Below are positions 5,580-10,891 of a stretch of DNA of 10,891 nt, in pieces (position 1 is the first letter of the stretch; each line of letters starts with the position of its first letter). The stretch covers positions 1 to 10,891 of the forward strand of contig DPCJ01000092.1 of the NCBI GenBank assembly GCA_003516705.1, in the 5' to 3' direction. Under the pieces are notes generated by a model, which had not been told where the DNA came from, did not search any database, and saw nothing but the letters and a program-made list of their open reading frames with translations. A program made the position numbers and the translations under genes. The stretch is from Prolixibacteraceae bacterium. GTDB lineage: Bacteria; Bacteroidota; Bacteroidia; Bacteroidales; Prolixibacteraceae.

Positions 5580-7802
5580 TCAATTGTAATTCAGATTAAA
5601 CCGAACACCCAGATAAATTTTCCTGCCAACCACAGGTCCCCAGATGTTGGTGGCATCAAAGCCGGCTGCCCAGGGATTATCTGCTCCTTCAACCGGATTC
5701 GACTGTTTGAAGTTTGTCAGGTTTTCGGCTCCCAGATAAATATTCCAATGCCTGAAATATTTGGTCACCTGTGCATTCATTAATGTAAAAGGTTTAAATT
5801 CAAAATAATCACCCGACATATCAACCAGATTCATCCAATCTTCGTAAGGTCGTGGAATGCGGCCTCCCCCGTTAAGTTGTACGGTGTAATCGAACATCCA
5901 TTTCTTCAGGTTGGTGGTGTAATTCAGGTTTATCAACCCTTTGTAACGGCTGTTCAGCGGGTATTCTTTTAATTCGCCATTGACAGTTTGTTTTGTGTCG
6001 TTCCAGCGATAAGCCAGCAAAACATCGAGCCTTTCAACAGGTTGAAAACGAACATCGAACTGCAAATTGTCGGCGTATGATTTTCCGTCGAGTGGCATTA
6101 ATGCTATTAGTGTGGTTGAATACTCGCGGTTTACCACCAACTGCGACTGAAAGTCGGTTCTGAAATATTCGGCATTAATTTGCATTGGCCGACCCAAAAC
6201 CGTGTAATCCTGAACCAGACTGATTCCGTAATTCCAGGCTTCTTCCTGCATTGCATTTTTATCAAAAACCAGTTGACGGTAACCTGCAAGCAGGTAGTAA
6301 TTTTCCGAAACCACATTGGCAGTTCTGTAGCCTTTTCCGGCGTTGGCACGCACAGTAAAGTGGTCGTTCATTTTATACCTGAAGTGCATACGCGGTGTAA
6401 AAAAAGTGCCGAAGATATTATGAAAATCAACTCTGGCTCCCGCCATAAAAGTTAAATTCTCAGTTGGTTTCAGCGTGTATTCTGAAAATAATCCGGGAAC
6501 ATTTTCAACACGGTCAAGCAGCTGATTATAAATCGACTCTGTAAAATTATCGTGTATAAAACTGGCGCCGGCATTTAAACTGTGTACAGCATCCTCGTCG
6601 AGATCGCGGGTAAATATCAGACTTCCATAAAAACGGGTTTCCGAAGCATCGTAATTTGTTGTGCCAAAATAAGCGTCGGTTTTGTGCCCTGCAAAATTGG
6701 AAAGAAATGCCAGTGCTGTTCGCTGATCTTTAGAAACAATCCCGGTTTTCAGGTAACCCGAAACACGGTTGGTTTTGATATTGATCCCGTAAGGGCCGCC
6801 AACTGCGGGTGTCATATCTTTTTCAACATCCATCTGACCTCCCAGCCTGTCTTCCATCAACACATTTACGCCCACCTGTGTCATAAAACCTTTGTAGTTG
6901 GTAAATTTCCAACGGTTCGAAAACTGCAACTGGGTTGAAAGCGGATCATCCAAAAAACCATCGCCGTTTTCATCGTTTCGCATCGACTGTCCCGAGGCAT
7001 GAACCAACAGCCCGGTGGTAACCATATCTTTGTAAACTTTCAGATTTGTATTGCCGTTAAACTCAAGCCTGCCGTGGGCGTTAGCGTACCCGTTCAGAAA
7101 TATTTTTTCGCCTGAATCGGGTTTCTTTATTTCGGCATTAATTTGACCGGCAACCGACTCGTAACCACTCAAAACCGAAGAAGCACCTTTCGAAACCTGA
7201 ATCGATTCCATCCACGGGCCGGGTATATAATTCAATCCGAAAGTGGTTGCCAAACCACGCAAATCGGGAATGTTTTCGACCATCAACTGGGAATAAACTC
7301 CGTCTAATCCCAGTAACCTGATTTGCTTGGCTCCGGTAACAGCATCGCTGTAATTTACATCAACTGATGGATTTGTTTCGAAGCTTTCGGCCAGGTTGCA
7401 ACAAGCTGCCTTGTGCAGTTCGGCACTCCCAATGCGCTCCATTTTAATGGTTTCGATGGCCGAAATGTAAGTACCGCGGTCTTTTTGCACTACAGTAACT
7501 TCTTCTAATTCGAGGTTGGGTTCAAGCACAATTTTCAGTGCTTCTTCGGGATTGTCAATATGAATTGTTTTTGTTTCGTAACCCACAAAACTTACCATCA
7601 GCATGTGCTGATTGCTTCCTTTTTTCAGGGTAAATTCGCCGTTGCTCCCTGTAACAGCGCCCTGATTTGTTCCCTGCCAGTACACATTCACCCCCGGCAA
7701 AGGTTGCTCACCGTTTTTTTCGTTGCCATACACCACACCTTTTAAAGTTTGCGCATGACTGAAAAACGGCAAAATCATAAATAAAATAAATAAGTATCTC
7801 AT
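5580..7802 (-). CDS. TonB-dependent outer-membrane receptor, probably for a metal (copper-type) ligand
   Basis: A 740-residue outer-membrane receptor that would import a ligand using TonB energy. A signal peptide (MRYLFILFMILPFFSHAQ) is followed by a CarboxypepD_reg-like domain (about 18-95, with PLPGVNVYWQGTNQGAVTG near 34-52), a TonB-box-like LEEVTVV (99-105), a plug domain (about 115-228, with QIRLLGLDGVYSQLMVENIP and ASSVLSGYESVAGQINAEIK) and a barrel from about 230 to the C-terminal strand VRFNLNYN. Barrel segments such as YRTANVVSEN and YLGAENLTNFKQ are typical of the family. The plug start carries an adjacent Cys pair at 134-135 (KAACCNLAESF), a feature I recall for receptors found beside HMA genes. 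It is the middle gene of a three-gene unit, between a Cys/His-rich protein and a HMA protein, which suggests a metal or metal-chelate substrate. It is full-length with no visible damage. Substrate is inferred from context. Confidence 0.92.
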   Translation of the reverse strand: MRYLFILFMILPFFSHAQTLKGVVYGNEKNGEQPLPGVNVYWQGTNQGAVTGSNGEFTLKKGSNQHMLMVSFVGYETKTIHIDNPEEALKIVLEPNLELEEVTVVQKDRGTYISAIETIKMERIGSAELHKAACCNLAESFETNPSVDVNYSDAVTGAKQIRLLGLDGVYSQLMVENIPDLRGLATTFGLNYIPGPWMESIQVSKGASSVLSGYESVAGQINAEIKKPDSGEKIFLNGYANAHGRLEFNGNTNLKVYKDMVTTGLLVHASGQSMRNDENGDGFLDDPLSTQLQFSNRWKFTNYKGFMTQVGVNVLMEDRLGGQMDVEKDMTPAVGGPYGINIKTNRVSGYLKTGIVSKDQRTALAFLSNFAGHKTDAYFGTTNYDASETRFYGSLIFTRDLDEDAVHSLNAGASFIHDNFTESIYNQLLDRVENVPGLFSEYTLKPTENLTFMAGARVDFHNIFGTFFTPRMHFRYKMNDHFTVRANAGKGYRTANVVSENYYLLAGYRQLVFDKNAMQEEAWNYGISLVQDYTVLGRPMQINAEYFRTDFQSQLVVNREYSTTLIALMPLDGKSYADNLQFDVRFQPVERLDVLLAYRWNDTKQTVNGELKEYPLNSRYKGLINLNYTTNLKKWMFDYTVQLNGGGRIPRPYEDWMNLVDMSGDYFEFKPFTLMNAQVTKYFRHWNIYLGAENLTNFKQSNPVEGADNPWAAGFDATNIWGPVVGRKIYLGVRFNLNYN

Positions 7803-7806
7803 GATT

Positions 7807-7869
7807 GCTTAAGATTATAAGATTGAAAAATGAATTTTCAACGGGTGGTTAACACCTGAACTCTTAAGC
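7807..7869 (-). promoter_or_regulatory. Nested inverted repeats in the spacer before the TonB receptor gene
   Basis: GCTTAAG (7807-7813) and CTTAAGC (7863-7869) are perfect inverted copies bracketing almost the whole spacer. Inside are TGAAAA/TTTTCA (7824-7829 with 7835-7840) and GGTG/CACC (7844-7847 with 7853-7856). In the transcript these could form a three-way-junction structure ending 4 bases before the receptor ATG at 7802. The stems are short and partly AT-rich, so stability is uncertain. Confidence 0.35.
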
Positions 7870-8352
7870 TAATGTAGGGATTTTAAGCTGGTGAATCTGA
7901 ATAAGAAAATCGAATGAAGTCTGAGTGAGCGGAGGCGGACCTGTATTTACCGGAAGCTTTGTTTCCTTTTCTGTTTCAAAAAGAATTTCAGCAATCAAAC
8001 AGGTAAAAACAGCCTTTATTTCCAAAGATTGTACTTTAACAAAAAGCACATCTTCGTTAACTACAGGATCGATAAGCTTGAAAAAATAAGCCTCCGGCGA
8101 CTGACAGCCACAATTTTTTTCGGTAGTGGAACATTCGTGACATTCATGTGCACAGCATGCAACAGTACTGTTTTCTTCGGTATGTGTGTGGTGCTTATGA
8201 ATTTGTGTATCACACGTTTCGGGAGTTATATATACGCTAACCTGCTCATTTTCAAAACATGAACAGTTGGTTTTATAAACAACAATGCCGGTTGAGGAGA
8301 TGAAATAAATGATCCCCGTAATCACAAGCAATATTTGTTTTCCAAACGTCAT
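7864..8352 (-). CDS. Cys/His-rich membrane-anchored protein, HYC_CC_PP-like
   Basis: A 162-residue protein with one N-terminal hydrophobic segment (about 6-25), which is an uncleaved anchor or a poor signal peptide. Residues 30-82 are crowded with potential metal ligands: Cys30, 32, 47, 66, 67, 71, 74, 80, 82 and His52, 54, 55, 57, 69, 72 (for example HKHHTH and ACCAHECHEC). Near the C-terminus lies NTGPPPLTQ (136-144). The CC pair plus the PP motif match my recollection of the Bacteroidota HYC_CC_PP proteins, small genes often next to TonB receptors and HMA proteins; the usual HYC motif appears here as NCSC. It is the first gene of the unit, 61 bases ahead of the receptor. Binding of copper, zinc or a similar ion is inferred from the ligand content. 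There is only one Met, so the start at 8352 has no downstream ATG alternative. Family confidence is moderate. Confidence 0.75.
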   Translation of the reverse strand: MTFGKQILLVITGIIYFISSTGIVVYKTNCSCFENEQVSVYITPETCDTQIHKHHTHTEENSTVACCAHECHECSTTEKNCGCQSPEAYFFKLIDPVVNEDVLFVKVQSLEIKAVFTCLIAEILFETEKETKLPVNTGPPPLTQTSFDFLIQIHQLKIPTLA

Positions 8353-8356
8353 GCTG

Positions 8357-8364
8357 CAAATATA
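8357..8364 (-). promoter_or_regulatory. Candidate -7 box of the metal-handling operon, immediately before the start codon
   Basis: TATATTTG on the minus strand matches TAnnTTTG exactly. Only four bases (CAGC) separate it from the ATG at 8352, so transcription from it would start at or very near the start codon. No convincing TTTG box is seen 17-21 bases further upstream, which lowers confidence. Confidence 0.4.
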
Positions 8365-8442
8365 ACAGAATAAAGTACTTGAGGGTTGTTAATGAAAAGT
8401 TAAAAGAAAGACGGGAGACCGAAGCCTGAAGTCTGCATAAGA

Positions 8443-8480
8443 AAATGCATAAATGCGTGAATGCGAAAATGCATGAATAG
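8443..8480 (+). repeat. Short-word repeat cluster (AATGC(A/G)TGAAT type), left side
   Basis: Within about 40 bases the words ATGCATAAATGC, GTGAATGC and AATGCATGAAT (8468-8478) recur with small changes. The last is an exact 11-base inverted copy of 8686-8696 on the right side of the same island. This looks like decayed tandem or dispersed repeat DNA, not a coding sequence. Confidence 0.5.
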
Positions 8481-8538
8481 AATCAAGAATCAATTTCAAA
8501 TCCCAAATTTCAATATCCAGAATCCAGTATCGTTTAAT

Positions 8539-8602
8539 CCCGTCCGACCACCTGCCCGATTGAGTCATTCCCGCCAGAACTGCATGTCGGATGGGCGGGC
8601 AG
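8539..8602. repeat. GC-rich palindromic core, REP-like
   Basis: CCCGTCCGAC (8539-8548) is complemented by GTCGGATGGG (8586-8595) with one G-T pair. CTGCCCG (8552-8558) is complemented by CGGGCAG (8596-8602), and CCCGCC (8570-8575) by GGCGGG (8594-8599). The pairs overlap, so they are alternative foldings of one element. The local GC content stands out from its surroundings. This style of intergenic element is often dispersed in a genome, but copy number cannot be seen from one window. Confidence 0.5.
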
Positions 8603-8684
8603 AATCAATTCCAATTATTCTCCGTCAATCTCCATCTATCTCTGCTTTTTCGAGTTTCAAACTTCCTACCGTCGTGTTCTTCTC

Positions 8685-8708
8685 CATTCATGCATTCAAG
8701 CATTCAAG
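8685..8708 (-). repeat. Three tandem 8-bp CATTCAAG-type repeats, right side
   Basis: CATTCATG, CATTCAAG, CATTCAAG follow one another and run into CATTTTTT. Read on the minus strand they give the same word type as the left cluster (AATGCATGAAT at 8686-8696 is the exact inverted copy of 8468-8478). Confidence 0.55.
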
Positions 8709-8722
8709 CATTTTTTCCTCCT

Positions 8723-10357
8723 TCACCATTTCCACACGCCCTGTTCAAATACGATGTCACGCGGGATGCCGGCTTGTGCAATGCGGTCGAGGTCGCTTTG
8801 TAATTCTGGTCTGATGATTCCTTGTTCCTGAATTAATTTTGTAGCGGTTGTATAATCTCCGTCACCCTGAATTTTTAGAATCAGGCCTGAAGAAATGAGC
8901 ATGGCTTCCTGCATTTTTTCAAAGTTTACACGGTAAGTGCCTGAAATACTGTCGCGTTCGAAAGCGCCAAAATCCTGGAAGAAGTTAAACCGCATCATGT
9001 TGGCTTTGCCGTGTGCGCTGGCTGCCCCAAAACGAACTGAACGGAAAATACCTGCCATAAAAGTCACGTAATTCTCCATCATTTCCTTTTGCCCGAGTTC
9101 TCCCATTTGGTTAAGCTGGTAAACACACCACAAACCCAGAATGTCTGCTTTGCCTTCTTCTATGGATGTATAGCTATCTTTCAGCGCCTCCCGAACAGTA
9201 GAAGTTTTGTTTACTGTATTTCCTAATCCAAGTCCATGAGCCACTTCGTGAAACATGGTGTTTTCGAAAAAGGCATCAAATTTAATGTATTGCCGCTGGT
9301 CTTCTGCAATCAGCAAATCGGCAATCGGAACAACTATCTTTTCAAATTTTGCCTGCATCGAGTTTTTCAACTGCAATTTACGGCTGCCCTTGTCAGCGCG
9401 CACGCGCTCATCATTCGGCAGGTTGATGGCAATAGTTTTGCTTCCGGCATTGCAGTCGCCGGCATAATAAATGGCATCGTACACATTCATGTCAGAGTCG
9501 ATGCCCGGAGTTTCATTTTTATATTCCTGTGTACAAGGCAAATTCTTTTGTAATTCGGGCAAAAGAACGGCGAACCGTTCCAGCTTTTTGCTCCATTCAA
9601 TATCTTTTACCAGAATGTAAGCTTCGTAAGAAGTTTTGTAGCCAAACAACTGGTCTTCATAACTTTCAATCGGTCCAACAACAAAATCGAGCGTACTGTT
9701 TTTCATCTCCATCCAGGCAACATCACTTTCGTAATACTCGTCGGAGAGTAACGCTTTTGCCCGTTTTTCGAGATAATTTTTAAAGCCCGGTTCATCAGCC
9801 AATGCCGCGGCCTGACTTATTAAACTGGCAATCTTTTCAACCTTCTCAGCATATTCTTTGTGATAGGGAACCGAAACGAGTTGTTTGTTTTCGTTTCTTC
9901 TGATAACTGTGTAAGGGCTTGTTTTTGAACTATCAGCCCAAGCTTCAAACTCTTCCTTTGTCATGTCGGCCGGATAAAACCGGGCACCGGCAGGCTTTTC
10001 GCCAAATCCTGTAATAAAAGGTTGATTGTCGTTGAGGCGTTCCCACGGACCGTAATTTATCAGTATAAATTTCTTTGTAAACCCGTCATAGTTTCCGGCA
10101 AGTAATGAATCTTTGTTTCCGTAAGCCTGCATCCAGTACAAATCGTCGATGAGTTCTGATGCTTCGAGCAGCAGGGGTAAAATTTGTTTTTCCTTTGCTG
10201 TCAATACATTAAAATCTGTCGTTAACGCAAACGGCACAAATTCATTAGCCTGTTTCTCAATTTCCTTATTAGCCTCCATTTTGTTTTCATTTTTTGTTCC
10301 TGTGTTGCAAGCCACAAACAAGGCTGCAATAATAGCAGTTAATAAAAGATTTTTCAT
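8723..10357 (-). CDS. Lipoprotein zinc peptidase related to dipeptidyl-peptidase III (family M49-like)
   Basis: From the chosen ATG at 10357 the protein has 544 residues and begins MKNLLLTAIIAALFVAC, a lipoprotein signal with Cys17. A TTG start 30 bases upstream would spoil this signal and lies inside the promoter -7 box, so I reject it. The catalytic helix FENTMFHEVAHGLG gives His370, Glu371 and His374 as zinc ligands and general base. The third ligand region, SIEEGKADILGLW (about 398-410), has Glu400/401. This His-Glu ... Glu-Glu-x-x-Ala-Asp/Glu arrangement and the flanking VREALKDSY match the M49/DPP III group, where the zinc motif is classically HExxGH; here it is the shorter HExxH. Predicted role: zinc-dependent cleavage of short peptides at the cell envelope. 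The length is somewhat below classical DPP III. It has its own promoter candidate and appears monocistronic. Class confidence is good; exact specificity is unknown. Confidence 0.85.
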   Translation of the reverse strand: MKNLLLTAIIAALFVACNTGTKNENKMEANKEIEKQANEFVPFALTTDFNVLTAKEKQILPLLLEASELIDDLYWMQAYGNKDSLLAGNYDGFTKKFILINYGPWERLNDNQPFITGFGEKPAGARFYPADMTKEEFEAWADSSKTSPYTVIRRNENKQLVSVPYHKEYAEKVEKIASLISQAAALADEPGFKNYLEKRAKALLSDEYYESDVAWMEMKNSTLDFVVGPIESYEDQLFGYKTSYEAYILVKDIEWSKKLERFAVLLPELQKNLPCTQEYKNETPGIDSDMNVYDAIYYAGDCNAGSKTIAINLPNDERVRADKGSRKLQLKNSMQAKFEKIVVPIADLLIAEDQRQYIKFDAFFENTMFHEVAHGLGLGNTVNKTSTVREALKDSYTSIEEGKADILGLWCVYQLNQMGELGQKEMMENYVTFMAGIFRSVRFGAASAHGKANMMRFNFFQDFGAFERDSISGTYRVNFEKMQEAMLISSGLILKIQGDGDYTTATKLIQEQGIIRPELQSDLDRIAQAGIPRDIVFEQGVWKW

Positions 10358-10384
10358 TGTTGTCCAGTTTTTTCGAATTTGGTA

Positions 10385-10392
10385 CAAATCTA
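10385..10392 (-). promoter_or_regulatory. Candidate -7 box of the M49-like peptidase gene
   Basis: TAGATTTG on the minus strand is an exact match to TAnnTTTG, 27 bases before the ATG at 10357. A T-rich stretch (TTCTTTTC, about 10408-10415) lies roughly where the -33 box would be but is not a clean TTTG. Its position rules out the upstream TTG codon at 10385-10387 as the translation start. Confidence 0.5.
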
Positions 10393-10440
10393 ATGATTGT
10401 AAATTCAGAAAAGAATATGTTTATCAGTATTTTAAACGGA

Positions 10441-10468
10441 AAAAGGGCAGCTCAATAGCCGCCCTTTT
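10441..10468. terminator. Bidirectional intrinsic terminator upstream of the peptidase gene
   Basis: AAAAGGGC (10441-10448) and GCCCTTTT (10461-10468) form a perfect 8-bp stem around a 12-base loop, with T runs on both strands. No gene is evident whose transcript it would end: the next clear gene on its right is the tRNA, which has its own terminator. Confidence 0.7.
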
Positions 10469-10833
10469 AAATGTTAACCCCCAAACACACAATTGGCCAG
10501 ATTTGGCCAATGCGTATCAAAGATAAAAAATAGTACAGAAATAAAAAACAGATAGACACGAAAATTTTGCTCTCCAGGAATAAAAAAAATAGCATCTGTT
10601 GTGTATCCTGCTCAATTACTGATTCTTTCAGACAGCGTTATTATTTGTCAATGCTGATGGTAGAAAACCCGGAAATGGGGACTATTATTGTGGAAATGAA
10701 TTTTCAGGGTTATCCTTTCGTGTGTAATACCCTTTCTCCTCCTTTGCACCAAAATTATCTCCCCTATCGTGAAACTTTATTTTATAATTTCTAATTGATG
10801 GTTTTCTTGTTTCACTTGTTATTATGAAAATGC
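10469..10833. other. About 365 bases without a convincing gene
   Basis: This stretch lies between two intrinsic terminators. The only sizeable frame (10567-10794, plus strand, 75 codons) has no recognisable domain, no initiation context and unconvincing composition. An inverted repeat lies at 10492-10511. On the minus strand TAATTTTG (10750-10757) matches the -7 consensus, but without a -33 partner at the right spacing. A small RNA ending at the 10441 terminator is possible but unproven. Confidence 0.4.
10492..10511. repeat. Perfect 8-bp inverted repeat ATTGGCCA-gatt-TGGCCAAT
   Basis: The arms at 10492-10499 and 10504-10511 are exact inverted copies with a 4-base spacer. The form fits a dimeric regulator's operator or a small hairpin. 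It lies about 100 bases upstream of the -7 box of the peptidase gene and beyond the bidirectional terminator, so its target is unclear. Confidence 0.5.
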
Positions 10834-10857
10834 AAAAAGCCTGATTACTCAGGCTTT
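10834..10857 (-). terminator. Intrinsic terminator of the tRNA transcript
   Basis: On the minus strand AAAGCCTGA and TCAGGCTTT form a perfect 9-bp stem (10836-10844 with 10849-10857) around a 4-base loop, followed by T residues (10834-10838 as TTTTT). It begins 8 bases after the CCA end of the tRNA. Confidence 0.85.
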
Positions 10858-10864
10858 ACATATC

Positions 10865-10891
10865 TGGTACCCCGGACGGGATTCGAACCCA
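10865..10891 (-). tRNA. 3' end of a tRNA gene (partial, isotype unresolved)
   Basis: The minus strand reads into the window as TGGG-TTCGAAT-CCCG, a T-arm with its conserved TTCGAAT loop. It is followed by an acceptor 3' strand CCGGGGT, discriminator A and an encoded CCA ending at 10865. Only about 27 bases are inside the window; anticodon and D-arm lie beyond the right edge, so the amino acid cannot be assigned. A terminator follows directly. Confidence 0.9.

Larger units (their letters stand above)
8353..8722. other. Non-coding island between the metal operon and the M49 peptidase gene
   Basis: No gene is supported here; the plus-strand frames that cross it have poor protein character and run into the 3' end of the peptidase gene. 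Composition is patchy: AT-rich ends with short word repeats and a GC-rich core at 8539-8602 that contains inverted repeats. The minus-strand promoter candidate for the metal operon lies at its left end. No clean intrinsic terminator with a T run is seen for the peptidase gene; the GC-rich core may serve instead. Confidence 0.5.

Noticed and set aside
5580..7802. SusC-type receptor of a polysaccharide utilisation locus
   Set aside because: The protein is shorter than typical SusC, no SusD partner is present, and the neighbours are metal-binding proteins.
8443..8708. CRISPR-like array
   Set aside because: The repeats are 8-12 bases, imperfect, and without regular spacers; no cas gene is nearby.
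8461..8814. Plus-strand 117-codon frame over the repeat island
   Set aside because: It covers short repeats and a GC-rich palindrome and then runs antisense into the peptidase gene; no family features or start context.
10358..10387. Upstream TTG start for the M49-like peptidase
   Set aside because: The TTG falls in the -7 box, and the extra residues (MYQIRKNWTT) would precede a perfect lipoprotein signal that starts at the ATG at 10357.
10567..10794. Plus-strand 75-codon frame before the tRNA
   Set aside because: No recognised domain, signal or initiation context, and amino-acid composition like translated intergenic DNA; a small unknown protein cannot be fully excluded.

Overview
The window looks like a chromosomal segment of a Bacteroidota bacterium, plausibly of the Marinilabiliales/Prolixibacteraceae kind. 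This is inferred from AT-rich intergenic DNA, absence of strong Shine-Dalgarno sites, several promoter -7 boxes of the Bacteroidota type (TAnnTTTG), a TonB-dependent receptor with an N-terminal carboxypeptidase-like domain, and lipoproteins of types common in that phylum. No rRNA, IS element, phage gene or CRISPR array is visible.

Left part (1-3486). A charged, low-complexity protein gene runs off the left edge on the minus strand behind a good candidate promoter. After about 360 bases of AT-rich spacer comes a plus-strand ArsC/low-molecular-weight tyrosine phosphatase homologue. Its ATG lies inside the family's P-loop, its upstream P-loop codons are in frame but have no normal start codon, and its catalytic residues are replaced. 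It converges with, and overlaps by 11 bp, an intact aminopeptidase P gene (pepP-like, minus). A divergent cytidylate-kinase-like gene follows on the plus strand.

Middle (3522-8352). A stem-loop separates the kinase from a minus-strand lipoprotein that fuses a 3-keto-disaccharide hydrolase (DUF1080) domain to a PHP-like domain lacking several expected metal ligands. Next comes a likely metal (copper-type) operon, transcribed leftwards: a Cys/His-rich membrane-anchored protein resembling the Bacteroidota HYC_CC_PP group, a TonB-dependent receptor, and a small secreted heavy-metal-associated (HMA) protein with a CxxC motif. It ends at a strong intrinsic terminator. The inferred job is capture and handling of a soft metal ion across the envelope.

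Right part (8353-10891). A non-coding island of about 370 bp holds short AATGCATGAAT-type repeats in opposite orientations around a GC-rich palindromic core. It lies downstream of a lipoprotein zinc peptidase related to dipeptidyl-peptidase III (M49). Upstream of that gene are its promoter, an isolated bidirectional terminator, an inverted repeat, and about 330 bases with no convincing gene. The window closes with the 3' end of a minus-strand tRNA and its terminator.

The best candidates for something unusual are the catalytically degraded phosphatase homologue with a disrupted start, the DUF1080-PHP fusion with a degraded PHP site, and the repeat island. No clear new multi-gene system is evident; the metal operon is the one coherent gene set and its type is probably known.
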